Assembly: GCA_045110675.1 (NCBI GenBank)
Contig: JBGCGJ010000036.1
Location: forward strand, 62,001-126,000
DNA: 64,000 nucleotides
Reading direction: 5' to 3'
Origin: JBALVT01 sp045110675
Lineage (GTDB): Bacteria; Pseudomonadota; Gammaproteobacteria; Pseudomonadales; Halieaceae
The notes beneath the pieces are model-generated. The model did no database searches and was not told where the DNA came from. It saw nothing but the letters and a program-made list of their open reading frames with translations. Made by a program: the position numbers and the translations under genes. Below, in pieces: positions 1 through 7,771 of the stretch (positions are counted from its first letter, which is position 1; the number at the start of each line of letters is the position of its first letter).

Positions 1-1287
1 GATTCCGATATGTACACCCTCGGTTATAACTTCAAGCCCTGGAACCATGCCAAGGCGATTGCCGATGCACCCGATATTCTGGACTACCTGCGAGAAACCG
101 TCGTAGAGAACCAGTTGGTCGAAAAAATTCGCTATCAGCACAAAGTTGTAAGCGCAAACTGGTCTGATCAAAATGCGCGCTGGATAGTAGAAGTTGAGTG
201 CGGAGAACCTGCAGAGAAACGCACCCTAGAATGCGGTTTCCTGCACATGTGCAGCGGCTATTACAATTACGCCGAAGGCTTCACACCTGAATTTAACGGT
301 AGAGACAGTTTCAAGGGACAGATTGTACACCCACAATTTTGGCCTGAAGACATCGACTATGCCGGTAAGAAGGTGGTCATTATCGGCAGCGGTGCTACGG
401 CCGTAACGCTAGTACCTGCCATGGCAAAAACGGCAGAACATGTCACTATGGTGCAGCGCTCACCCTCTTACCTGGCTTCACGTTCGGCAGTAGATAAAAC
501 AGCCAATCGGCTGCGAAAGCTGCTGCCAAACAAAGTGGCCTATTTTATTACTCGCTGGCAAAACATCCTCGCCCAACGCTTCGTCTATAACGCCTTTCAG
601 AGATGGCCGCAGAAGTCGAAGGAAAAACTGATAGAGCGAGTCACTGAGCAGCTGGGTCCAGATTACGACGTGGGCACCCACTTCACACCCAACTACAACC
701 CCTGGGACCAACGGCTGTGCCTGGTGCCGGATAACGATATGTTCGACGCAATCTCCAACGGCAGCGCATCGGTGGTAACCGACCACATCGATACTTTTAC
801 TGAGCGGGGCTTGCGCCTTAAATCGGGTGAGGAGCTGGATGCGGATATCATTGTCACTGCCACCGGCATCAACATGCAGTTTCTCAGCGATATCAAATTA
901 ACCGTCAATGACAAGACGCTCGAACCCAACAAGGCACTCAGCTACAAGGGACTGATGGTCAGCGATATTCCCAATATGGCTATTTCCGTGGGATACACCA
1001 ATGCCTCCTGGACGCTCAAGTGCGACCTCACCTGCGACTACGTCTGCCGCTTACTGAATCACATGGATAAACACGGCTACACCACCTGCACTCCAAACAC
1101 CAAGAATCCCGACGGAAAAACCGACCCCTACTGGAATCTGACCTCTGGCTATGTCACTCGCGCCGCCCATTTGTTTCCCCGCCAGGGGACACAAGAGCCC
1201 TGGAGGCTCTATCAAAATTACCTGAAAGATATTTTCATGCTCCGCTACAAACCTCTGGACGACGGCGTGCTGGAGTTTTCTAGCTAA
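1..1287 (+). CDS. Flavin-containing (Baeyer-Villiger type) monooxygenase, 5' truncated by window edge
   Basis: The frame is open at base 1, so the N-terminal FAD dinucleotide-binding motif and roughly 60-70 residues lie outside the window; 428 residues are visible. The Baeyer-Villiger fingerprint FxGxxxHxxxWP is intact (FKGQIVHPQFWP, about residues 105-116 of the visible part) and is followed by the second Rossmann motif in VVIIGSGATAVT, which binds NADPH. Known family members insert one oxygen atom into ketones or oxidise N or S atoms, using FAD and NADPH in the cytosol. The substrate cannot be told from sequence. The gene ends 15 bases before the tandem operator that precedes the next gene, so it is probably a separate transcription unit. 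A second member of the family lies at 48176-49645. The class is certain; the specific reaction is not. Confidence 0.85.
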   Translation, partial: DSDMYTLGYNFKPWNHAKAIADAPDILDYLRETVVENQLVEKIRYQHKVVSANWSDQNARWIVEVECGEPAEKRTLECGFLHMCSGYYNYAEGFTPEFNGRDSFKGQIVHPQFWPEDIDYAGKKVVIIGSGATAVTLVPAMAKTAEHVTMVQRSPSYLASRSAVDKTANRLRKLLPNKVAYFITRWQNILAQRFVYNAFQRWPQKSKEKLIERVTEQLGPDYDVGTHFTPNYNPWDQRLCLVPDNDMFDAISNGSASVVTDHIDTFTERGLRLKSGEELDADIIVTATGINMQFLSDIKLTVNDKTLEPNKALSYKGLMVSDIPNMAISVGYTNASWTLKCDLTCDYVCRLLNHMDKHGYTTCTPNTKNPDGKTDPYWNLTSGYVTRAAHLFPRQGTQEPWRLYQNYLKDIFMLRYKPLDDGVLEFSS

Positions 1288-1302
1288 TCCGGCGGCACCA
1301 GC

Positions 1303-1344
1303 GATGTCGCACATTGGTCGTTCGATGTCGCATACAGGTTCTTT
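1303..1344 (+). promoter_or_regulatory. Tandem 21-bp direct repeat, AraC-type operator
   Basis: GATGTCGCA starts at 1303 and again at 1324, exactly 21 bp apart (two helical turns), and the following bases are also partly conserved (CATTGGT versus TACAGGT). This is the geometry used by AraC-family activators. A weak -10-like TAGACT lies at 1363-1368, about 20 bp downstream. The same motif pair occurs at 3934-3975. The GlxA/GbdR-type regulator at 11832 is the likely ligand, by inference. Confidence 0.6.
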
Positions 1345-1414
1345 GCGCTCGATCGAACTGGTTAGACTTGATTTCTGACACTACATCCATCTCGCGTCGA
1401 GAGTGAACAATAAT

Positions 1415-3928
1415 ATGAAGAACAGTGCCCGGGTCGTTGTCATTGGCGGTGGAGTCGTGGGCGTCTCCACACTCTACCATATAGCCAAAAAAGGCTGGAC
1501 CGATGTCGTTCTGGTAGAGCGCAAAGAACTCACCTCCGGATCGACCTGGCATGCAGCCGGCTTGCTACCACTGTTTAACATGAGCTATTCCGTGGGCAAG
1601 TTGCACCAGTACTCGGTCAACTTCTACCATGAGTTGGAAAAAGAGACCGAGCAAGATGTCGGTTTTAAAGTGGTCTCGAATATTCGCCTGGCCACCTGCG
1701 AAGACAGGATGGATGAATACCGTTACTACGCCTCTGTCGCTCAAACCGTTGGCGTGGACGTTCGTTTTCTCACCCCGGAGCAAGTGAAAGAAATCTGGCC
1801 CATGTGCAATACCGAGGGGTTGGTGGGTGCGATACAACACCCGGACGATGGCTATATTCAGCCAGCGGACTTAACACAGGCTCTCGCCAAGGGCGCTCGC
1901 TCGCGCGGTGCCGAGATCTATCGCAATACCACGGTAACGGCTCTCGAACAAAATGCCGATGACAGTTGGGTTGTTAAGACCGACAAGGGTGATATCCACT
2001 GCGAGCATGTGGTGTCCTGCACTGGCAACTTCGCGCGCAAGACCGGTGCCATGGTTGGCCTGGACATTCCGGTAATTCCTGTTGAACACCAGTATCTGGT
2101 CACCGAGCCCCATCCCGATGTGGTCGAGCGAAAAAAACAGGGTTTTCCCGAGCAGGGTGTACTTAGAGAATCCGACGCCGGGTATTATCTGCGCGAGGAA
2201 GCCAACGGCTTCATCCTTGGGCCCTACGAAAAGGGCGCACCGTGTTGCTATGTAGACGGGCCTGACGCCGGGTCAGAGTACGAGCTGTTTAATGCAGACC
2301 TGGACAGGCTTATGCCGCATATCGAAGCCTGTATCAATCGAGTACCCGCCTTTGGTGAAGTCGGCGTTAAAACTGTCTACAACGGCGCCATCGCCTATGC
2401 ACCCGACGGCAACCCGATAGTGGGTCCCGCCTGGGAGTTGAAAAATTTCTGGCTCAATGAAGGACACAGCTTCGGTATTACCGCCGCTGGTGGAGCGGGC
2501 TGGCAATTGGCCGAATGGATTGTGGATGGAGAACCGACAGTCGACATGATGGGTGTCGACCCGCGCCGCTTTGGTCCCTATGCCTCCCGAGGTTATCTGC
2601 GCAGCAAAAACGAAGAGAGCTATGCCAATGTTTTTACCACCCACTTCCCGGATGAGGAACGCGCCGCAGCCAGGCCACTGAAACGTTCGCCCTGTTACGA
2701 CAGAATGAAAGAGCTAGGCGCGGTGTTTGGTCAAGTCTACGGCTGGGAGCGTCCCAATTGGTTTGCCCCACCCGACTACTCACTCAGTGAGAAAGATCTG
2801 AATCAGGCCGACTGCCTACTCAATGACAACCACTCCCCCGCCCTGGAGGATGGTCGCATCGTCGAGCGAAACTCCTTCCGTCGATCAAACTATTTTGAAT
2901 TCGTCGGTCGCGAGTGTGAGCACGTTGCCAACAACGTCGGCATTTTGGATATGAGCGCTTTTTCCAAATTTACGGTGAAGGGGCCCGGCGCTCACGACTG
3001 GTTAGAATCGCTGGTAGCGAATGCCATACCCAAGGGCGTTGGTCGCGTCGGTCTGTGCCATATGCTGTCGAAAAACGGTGGTGTGCGAGCAGAGTTCACC
3101 ATCTACAAAAGAGCCGAGCGCGATTACTATCTGGTGTCCGCAGGCGCTATGGAACGACACGACTGGGATTACCTGTACAAGAACTTACCCACCGACGGCA
3201 GTGTTCAAATACAAAAGATCACTACGCAAATGGGTGTTTTGGTCATCGCAGGTCCAAAATCCCGAGAGGTGTTACAAAAGCTAACCGATGCCAGTCTCGC
3301 CAACGAAGACTTCAAATGGCTCACGGGTCAGTTTATCAACGTGGGTTTTGCACAAGCTGATGCACTGCGTGTCAACTTCGTGGGTGAACTGGGCTGGGAG
3401 CTGCACCACCCGATCGAAATGCAAAACTATATTTTTGACGAAGTGATGAAAGCGGGTGCCGAATTCGATATCAAGCCCTTTGGTATCCGGGCAATGGACT
3501 CCATGCGTCTGGAGAAATCTTATCGGCTAATCCCTCGGGAAATGTCCATCGAATATTCCGCCTTGGAGTCCGGACTCGATCGGTTTGTAAAACTGAATAA
3601 AGATGCCGATTTTATTGGTAAACAAGCGCTTAACGATTGGCAGGCAGTGGGCTTCAAAAACGAATTTGTAACCCTGGAGGTTCACGGCGTTACCGATACC
3701 GATGCCCGAGGTTCCGAAGCCATTTACAAGGAGGGCGAAATTGTTGGCAGGGCAACTTCCGGCGGTTTCGGATTCCGAATTGGCAAGTCCCTCGCACTGG
3801 GGTTGGTGAAACCGGAACTGGCGGCAGTGGGAACAGAAATGGAAATAGAGATTCTCGCCAAGCGCTACCGTGTCACAGTGATCGAAGAATCCCCTTATGA
3901 CCCTGAAAATGAGGCCCTGCGAAGCTAA
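1415..3928 (+). CDS. Dimethylglycine dehydrogenase-like FAD oxidoreductase with C-terminal GcvT folate domain
   Basis: An 837-residue flavoprotein of the dimethylglycine/sarcosine dehydrogenase family. It has an N-terminal DAO domain (GGGVVG at residues 11-16), a TWHAAG motif whose His46 corresponds to the residue that carries covalent FAD in characterised DMGDHs, a central FAO domain, and a C-terminal aminomethyltransferase (GcvT) half from about residue 430. Known members oxidatively remove N-methyl groups and pass the C1 unit to tetrahydrofolate as 5,10-methylene-THF. I chose ATG 1415, which follows GAGAG at 1399-1403, over an in-frame GTG at 1403. It heads the corrinoid demethylation cluster and sits between two copies of the tandem operator. 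Dimethylglycine, sarcosine or another N-methyl amino acid could be the substrate; two paralogues lie at 57295 and 59740. Confidence 0.88.
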   Translation: MKNSARVVVIGGGVVGVSTLYHIAKKGWTDVVLVERKELTSGSTWHAAGLLPLFNMSYSVGKLHQYSVNFYHELEKETEQDVGFKVVSNIRLATCEDRMDEYRYYASVAQTVGVDVRFLTPEQVKEIWPMCNTEGLVGAIQHPDDGYIQPADLTQALAKGARSRGAEIYRNTTVTALEQNADDSWVVKTDKGDIHCEHVVSCTGNFARKTGAMVGLDIPVIPVEHQYLVTEPHPDVVERKKQGFPEQGVLRESDAGYYLREEANGFILGPYEKGAPCCYVDGPDAGSEYELFNADLDRLMPHIEACINRVPAFGEVGVKTVYNGAIAYAPDGNPIVGPAWELKNFWLNEGHSFGITAAGGAGWQLAEWIVDGEPTVDMMGVDPRRFGPYASRGYLRSKNEESYANVFTTHFPDEERAAARPLKRSPCYDRMKELGAVFGQVYGWERPNWFAPPDYSLSEKDLNQADCLLNDNHSPALEDGRIVERNSFRRSNYFEFVGRECEHVANNVGILDMSAFSKFTVKGPGAHDWLESLVANAIPKGVGRVGLCHMLSKNGGVRAEFTIYKRAERDYYLVSAGAMERHDWDYLYKNLPTDGSVQIQKITTQMGVLVIAGPKSREVLQKLTDASLANEDFKWLTGQFINVGFAQADALRVNFVGELGWELHHPIEMQNYIFDEVMKAGAEFDIKPFGIRAMDSMRLEKSYRLIPREMSIEYSALESGLDRFVKLNKDADFIGKQALNDWQAVGFKNEFVTLEVHGVTDTDARGSEAIYKEGEIVGRATSGGFGFRIGKSLALGLVKPELAAVGTEMEIEILAKRYRVTVIEESPYDPENEALRS

Positions 3929-3933
3929 AAACG

Positions 3934-3975
3934 GATGTCGCAAATAGAACAATTTACGTCGCAAAACCGCACCGT
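3934..3975 (+). promoter_or_regulatory. Second tandem 21-bp AraC-type operator
   Basis: GATGTCGCA at 3934-3942 is followed 21 bp later by TACGTCGCA at 3955-3963 (7 of 9 identical). It begins five bases after the stop codon of the flavoprotein gene and precedes the MttB gene. This suggests an internal promoter that lets the methyltransferase-corrinoid genes be induced separately. The match in sequence and spacing to 1303-1344 makes chance unlikely. Confidence 0.58.
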
Positions 3976-4067
3976 CCATCGGCAGAACTAGAACACACTA
4001 GCGCCAATAAGAACGATAGCTTATCAGTGTGCTTATGCGTGTATTAGGCACTTGTTGGACGGCAAGT

Positions 4068-5609
4068 ATGAGCGAAAGAACGGGCGCAAGAAGATCACGA
4101 GGCCGCGACGCAAAACGCGCCGCCCGCGCGAAAACGCAGATGCACATATCTACGTTTATCGAACGCAAAATTCCCTACCTGGATTACCTTGACGAAGCCG
4201 GTATCGAGTTGATCGAGCACAACGCGGACACCGTGCTCGAAGAGATCGGTATTGAGTTTCGCGATGACGCCGAGGCGCTGGCGATACTGAAAGAAGCCGG
4301 TGCGGATGTCGATGGTGAACGCGTTCGCTTCCCTCGTGGAATGTGTCGCTCAATCATCCAGGCAAGTGCTCCCAGAGAATTTACCCAACACGCTCGTAAT
4401 CCTGAGCGCAGTGTCATTATTGGCGGTGACAGAACCGTCTTGGTTCCCGCCTACGGCTCCCCTTTTGTCCGAGATCTTGACAATGGTCGACGTTACGCCA
4501 CGATTAAAGATTTCGAAAACTTCGTTAAACTGGCCTACATAGCTCCGGGGATACATCACTCCGGCGGGACCATTTGCGAGCCGGTTGACTTGCCTGTGAA
4601 CAAGCGCCACTTCGACATGATCTACAGTCATCTGAAGTACAGTGACAAACCGTTCATGGGTTCAGTCACCCACCCCGACCGCGCTCAAGATACGGTCGAC
4701 ATGGCCAAGATCGTTTTCGGCGACGACTTCGTAGACAACAACTGTGTCACCACAAGCCTGATCAACGCCAACTCTCCGATGACCTTTGACGCCACCATGT
4801 TAGGAGCCGCAAAAGTCTACGCAAAACACAATCAGGCCACGGTCATTTCACCCTTTATCCTCGCCGGCGCAATGTCACCGGTCACCGTTGCCGGCACCGC
4901 CACCCAAATTCTCGCCGAAGCTCTCGCCGGTATGGCCTTCGTACAATTGGTTAAGCCCGGAGCGCCAGTTGTTTTCGGAACTTTCGCCAGTGCCATCTCC
5001 ATGCAAAGTGGCGCACCCACCTTCGGCACACCAGAACCCAGTATGGTGATGTATGTTGTCGCCAGCCTCGCTCGCAGGTTAGGCGTTCCCTTTCGGAGTG
5101 GCGGCGGTTTAACGTCCTCGAAAATTCCGGATGCCCAGGCCGCTTACGAATCCGCCAATACCCTGCAAGCCGCGTCCATGGCCGGAGTCAACTTCATGCT
5201 CCACACCGCCGGATGGCTAGAGGGTGGTCTGTCGATGGGTTATGAAAAATTTATTATGGATTGCGACCAGGCCAATATGATCTCGGTATTGCTCAATGGT
5301 GTGGACATGTCTGAAAACGGACAGGCCATGGATGCACTGCGCGAAGTGGGCCCGGGCTCGCATTTCCTGGGGTCAACACATACCCAAGCTAATTTCGAAA
5401 CCGCGTTTTATCGATCCACCGTAGCGGACAACAACAGCTTTGAACAATGGGACGCAGACGGCGCTTTAGATTGTGCGCAACGCGCTAATGCCCAGTGGAA
5501 GCAAATGCTTCAGGACTATGTTGCGCCGCCCATGGACCCGGCGACAGACGAAGCACTCAAAGACTTTATCGCCAAACGGAAAGCATCCTTTCCCGACAAA
5601 GAATACTAA
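4068..5609 (+). CDS. Trimethylamine methyltransferase (MttB) family protein, non-pyrrolysine
   Basis: A 513-residue member of the MttB superfamily. There is no in-frame amber codon, so it belongs to the non-pyrrolysine branch. Characterised branch members (MtgB for glycine betaine, MtpB for proline betaine, MtcB for carnitine) move a methyl group from a quaternary amine to the Co(I) of a cognate corrinoid protein. The gene for such a protein follows 36 bases downstream. ATG 4068, preceded by a GGACGG-like ribosome site, is preferred over GTG 4029; it places the typical basic leader at the start (nine Arg/Lys in the first 22 residues). Given the neighbouring DMGDH-like gene, glycine betaine is the simplest substrate. 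Proline betaine or carnitine are alternatives, since putA and carnitine dehydrogenase are also in the window. Confidence 0.85.
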   Translation: MSERTGARRSRGRDAKRAARAKTQMHISTFIERKIPYLDYLDEAGIELIEHNADTVLEEIGIEFRDDAEALAILKEAGADVDGERVRFPRGMCRSIIQASAPREFTQHARNPERSVIIGGDRTVLVPAYGSPFVRDLDNGRRYATIKDFENFVKLAYIAPGIHHSGGTICEPVDLPVNKRHFDMIYSHLKYSDKPFMGSVTHPDRAQDTVDMAKIVFGDDFVDNNCVTTSLINANSPMTFDATMLGAAKVYAKHNQATVISPFILAGAMSPVTVAGTATQILAEALAGMAFVQLVKPGAPVVFGTFASAISMQSGAPTFGTPEPSMVMYVVASLARRLGVPFRSGGGLTSSKIPDAQAAYESANTLQAASMAGVNFMLHTAGWLEGGLSMGYEKFIMDCDQANMISVLLNGVDMSENGQAMDALREVGPGSHFLGSTHTQANFETAFYRSTVADNNSFEQWDADGALDCAQRANAQWKQMLQDYVAPPMDPATDEALKDFIAKRKASFPDKEY

Positions 5610-5645
5610 ATTCCCAACGGCCGTAAGATAAAAGAGGCATTAGTT

Positions 5646-6377
5646 ATGCGCGACGACGTTAACAACCATCAAGCAGACATCGATGATGACGAAGAAGACA
5701 TCATCCTCAACGAATTGCCCGATGACGAGTTGGTGCTACAGATGCACGACGACATGTACGATGGGCTTAAAGAGGAAATTGAAGAAGGGACTTCTATTTT
5801 ACTTGAGCGCGGTTGGAGTGCGGAAAAAGTGCTCTCTGAAGCTCTGGTAGGCGGCATGACCATCGTCGGAATTGATTTCCGGGACGGCATTCTGTTTGTA
5901 CCCGAGGTGCTGTTGGCTGCCAATGCCATGAAAGGCGGCATGGCAATTTTGCAGCCATTGCTGGCCGAGACCGGCGCCAAGCCCATTGGTACCATGGTGA
6001 TCGGTACGGTTAAAGGCGACATTCACGACATCGGCAAAAACCTGGTCGGCATGATGATGGAAGGGGCCGGCTTCGTGGTGATCGACATTGGCATCAACAA
6101 CTCCGTCGAAGACTATCTTGCAGCGTTGGAAAAACACCAACCGGATATCCTGGGAATGTCCGCTCTGCTCACCACCACAATGCCCTACATGAAAGTCGTG
6201 ATTGGTGCCTTGGTAGAAAAAGGACTGCGCGACAAGTACATTGTGATGGTCGGCGGCGCACCGCTAAACCAGGAGTTTGCTGACGCCGTTGGTGCCGATG
6301 CTTACTGTCGCGATGCCGCCGAAGCATCGACGACAGCGGTGAACCTGGTGAGTGAAAAACGTGCGGCCTGCGCCTAA
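5646..6377 (+). CDS. Corrinoid (cobalamin-binding) methyltransferase protein, MttC/MtgC type
   Basis: 243 residues. An N-terminal helical cap region (about 30-110) is followed by the B12-binding Rossmann domain. The signature D125-x-H127-x-x-G130 supplies the lower-axial histidine, with SALLTTTM (172-179) and a GG pair (203-204) completing the nucleotide-loop pocket. It shuttles methyl groups between the MttB-type enzyme and the THF methyltransferase encoded at 8811. Its first 36 residues are unusually acidic (15 Asp/Glu, one Arg), unlike the basic tails of its partners. The start ATG has AGAGG upstream. It is the only corrinoid protein I see in the window, so the second MttB at 62197 may share it. 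Confidence 0.9.
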   Translation: MRDDVNNHQADIDDDEEDIILNELPDDELVLQMHDDMYDGLKEEIEEGTSILLERGWSAEKVLSEALVGGMTIVGIDFRDGILFVPEVLLAANAMKGGMAILQPLLAETGAKPIGTMVIGTVKGDIHDIGKNLVGMMMEGAGFVVIDIGINNSVEDYLAALEKHQPDILGMSALLTTTMPYMKVVIGALVEKGLRDKYIVMVGGAPLNQEFADAVGADAYCRDAAEASTTAVNLVSEKRAACA

Positions 6378-6978
6378 AACGGCAGAGCCACTTCTGGTTA
6401 TCGCCTGCGGCGCGCTCGCAGGTGAGATTCTGCAGTTGAAGAAAGCCAATGGTTGGGATCATCTCGACCTGCAATGTCTGGATGCCAAGCTTCACAACAG
6501 ACCCGCTTTAATCCCCGCTAAACTGCAACGGAAAATCGACGACAATCGAGATAAGTATCAACAGATTTATGTCGCCTATGCAGACTGTGGGACAGCGGGG
6601 GCTATCGATGCAATTATCGAAAAAGAAGGCATCGAGCGTTTACCCGGTGCCCACTGCTATTCCTTCTACGCTGGGCAAAGGCGGTTTGAAGCGCTGGCGG
6701 AACAAGAGTTGGGAACTTTCTACCTGACAGACTTTTTAGTCCGACATTTCGACAGGCTGATAGTCAGAGGCTTTAAGCTGTCTACCCACCCGGAACTACG
6801 CGACAGTTTTTTCGGCCACTACCGAAAGCTGGTATACCTCTCACAAAAAGTTGATGACTCGTTAATCAGCGGCGCCCGCGCTGCCGCTGACTATCTCAAA
6901 TTGGATTTTGAGCACGTAAATTGTGGCTACGGCGAATTGGAAACTTCGCTGAAGTCGCACGTTATTGCCGTGGGCTGA
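6361..6978 (+). CDS. DUF1638 domain protein
   Basis: About 205 residues matching the DUF1638 family, whose function is not established to my knowledge. It overlaps the end of the corrinoid gene. GTG 6361 is preferred because GGTGAG lies eight bases upstream; GTG 6352 is the alternative and would lengthen the overlap to 26 bases. Cysteines and histidines recur in short conserved-looking motifs (ACGAL near the start, DCGT in the middle, GAHCYSF, NCGYGE near the end), which could bind a metal or corrinoid. I see no signal peptide or membrane segment. Translational coupling to the corrinoid gene argues for a direct role in methyl transfer or in corrinoid loading or repair. Confidence 0.8.
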   Translation: MRPAPKTAEPLLVIACGALAGEILQLKKANGWDHLDLQCLDAKLHNRPALIPAKLQRKIDDNRDKYQQIYVAYADCGTAGAIDAIIEKEGIERLPGAHCYSFYAGQRRFEALAEQELGTFYLTDFLVRHFDRLIVRGFKLSTHPELRDSFFGHYRKLVYLSQKVDDSLISGARAAADYLKLDFEHVNCGYGELETSLKSHVIAVG

Positions 6979-6989
6979 GAGAGACATAC

Positions 6990-7292
6990 ATGCAGAAGAT
7001 TTCAGTTTACTGGCGGGATATTCCCTCCCAGGTCATCATTAAGCGTGGCCGAACCCGGGGCAAAGCAGCCCTCCCCCTGCGCTTTCAGGAAGCCATAGAC
7101 AGAGCGGCGATGAAAGCGGGTCGCGGCGGCAGTGACGCCTACATTGCCGACTGGCGCCGCGAAACAGTCCCGCTCGAAGCCTCCGGAGAACCCGAAGCAC
7201 TGGCCGCCCAAGCCGCATCGGATTGGGAAACTCAATACGACGACGAGCGATTGAAAGCGCTGGTCGCGAATCTCGGATTGGAGCCCGCTTAA
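6990..7292 (+). CDS. Small 'virulence factor' family protein (PF13769-like)
   Basis: A 100-residue soluble protein beginning at ATG 6990, with a purine-rich ribosome site (GAGAGAGAC) just before it and 11 bases after the previous stop. The N-terminal half is basic and opens with a strand-like segment (ISVYWRDIPSQV); the C-terminal half is acidic and helical (EALAAQAASDWE). It resembles the Pfam family named 'virulence factor', a label that says nothing about function here. Its place between DUF1638 and the MetV-like gene makes it a candidate accessory or scaffold protein of the methyl-transfer pathway. No catalytic residues can be assigned. Confidence 0.75.
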   Translation: MQKISVYWRDIPSQVIIKRGRTRGKAALPLRFQEAIDRAAMKAGRGGSDAYIADWRRETVPLEASGEPEALAAQAASDWETQYDDERLKALVANLGLEPA

Positions 7293-7294
7293 CC

Positions 7295-7771
7295 GTGTAC
7301 AAGGCTCGGTTGTGGTCAACCCGCCATGCCGGTTTTTTAAACGGGCTCTATGGGGTATGGGAGGGCCTACTGGTCGCTCTCAACCCGGTATTGGCACTCA
7401 TAGGCCATCGACGCCTTGACAGGAGTTTCACTGCCGTCGAGGACGCAATCAAAGGCTTATTGTTCGATTCCCAAGGTTGCGGACAATGCACTCTGAGTGA
7501 GACCGGCATGGCCTGCCCGATGAACTGCCCGAAGAGTCTGCGCAATGGCCCCTGTGGTGGCGTGCGCGCCGATGGCAGCTGTGAAGTTGATCCGGAAATG
7601 GTCTGTGTCTGGGTCACCGCCTGGGAGGGCAGCCAACATATCCGCAATGGGCAAGCGACCATCCAAATCATTCAGCCCCCCCTGGATGCCAGTTTGAAAA
7701 ACACCTCTTCGTGGTTGCGAGCAGTCCGAGAGCGCTCAGTCACAGCAGGTGCCAATCGCAATGGTTTTTAA
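7295..7771 (+). CDS. MetV-like protein (methylenetetrahydrofolate reductase C-terminal domain family)
   Basis: 158 residues starting at GTG 7295, two bases after the previous stop. The middle holds seven cysteines (C62, C65, C74, C78, C87, C96, C104) in the pattern CGQC, CPMNC, GPCGG, typical of the MTHFR_C/MetV family that pairs with MetF in acetogens. In those organisms MetV binds metal or iron-sulfur and partners the flavoprotein MetF. The gene overlaps metF (start 7761), which supports a heteromeric MetVF enzyme. In an aerobe degrading methylated amines it would work in the oxidative direction, 5-methyl-THF to 5,10-methylene-THF, passing electrons to an unidentified acceptor. Confidence 0.82.
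   Translation: MYKARLWSTRHAGFLNGLYGVWEGLLVALNPVLALIGHRRLDRSFTAVEDAIKGLLFDSQGCGQCTLSETGMACPMNCPKSLRNGPCGGVRADGSCEVDPEMVCVWVTAWEGSQHIRNGQATIQIIQPPLDASLKNTSSWLRAVRERSVTAGANRNGF

Noticed and set aside
4068..5609. Possible pyrrolysine-containing MttB
   Set aside because: The frame has no internal amber codon and no Pyl machinery genes are visible, so it belongs to the non-pyrrolysine branch.
5610..5645. Cobalamin riboswitch before the corrinoid or TonB receptor genes
   Set aside because: The gap before the corrinoid gene is only 36 bases, and the 207-base leader region of the TonB receptor shows no conserved B12-box; nothing supports a riboswitch.
6990..7292. Virulence function for the small protein
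   Set aside because: The family name is historical; position inside a metabolic operon gives no support for virulence.
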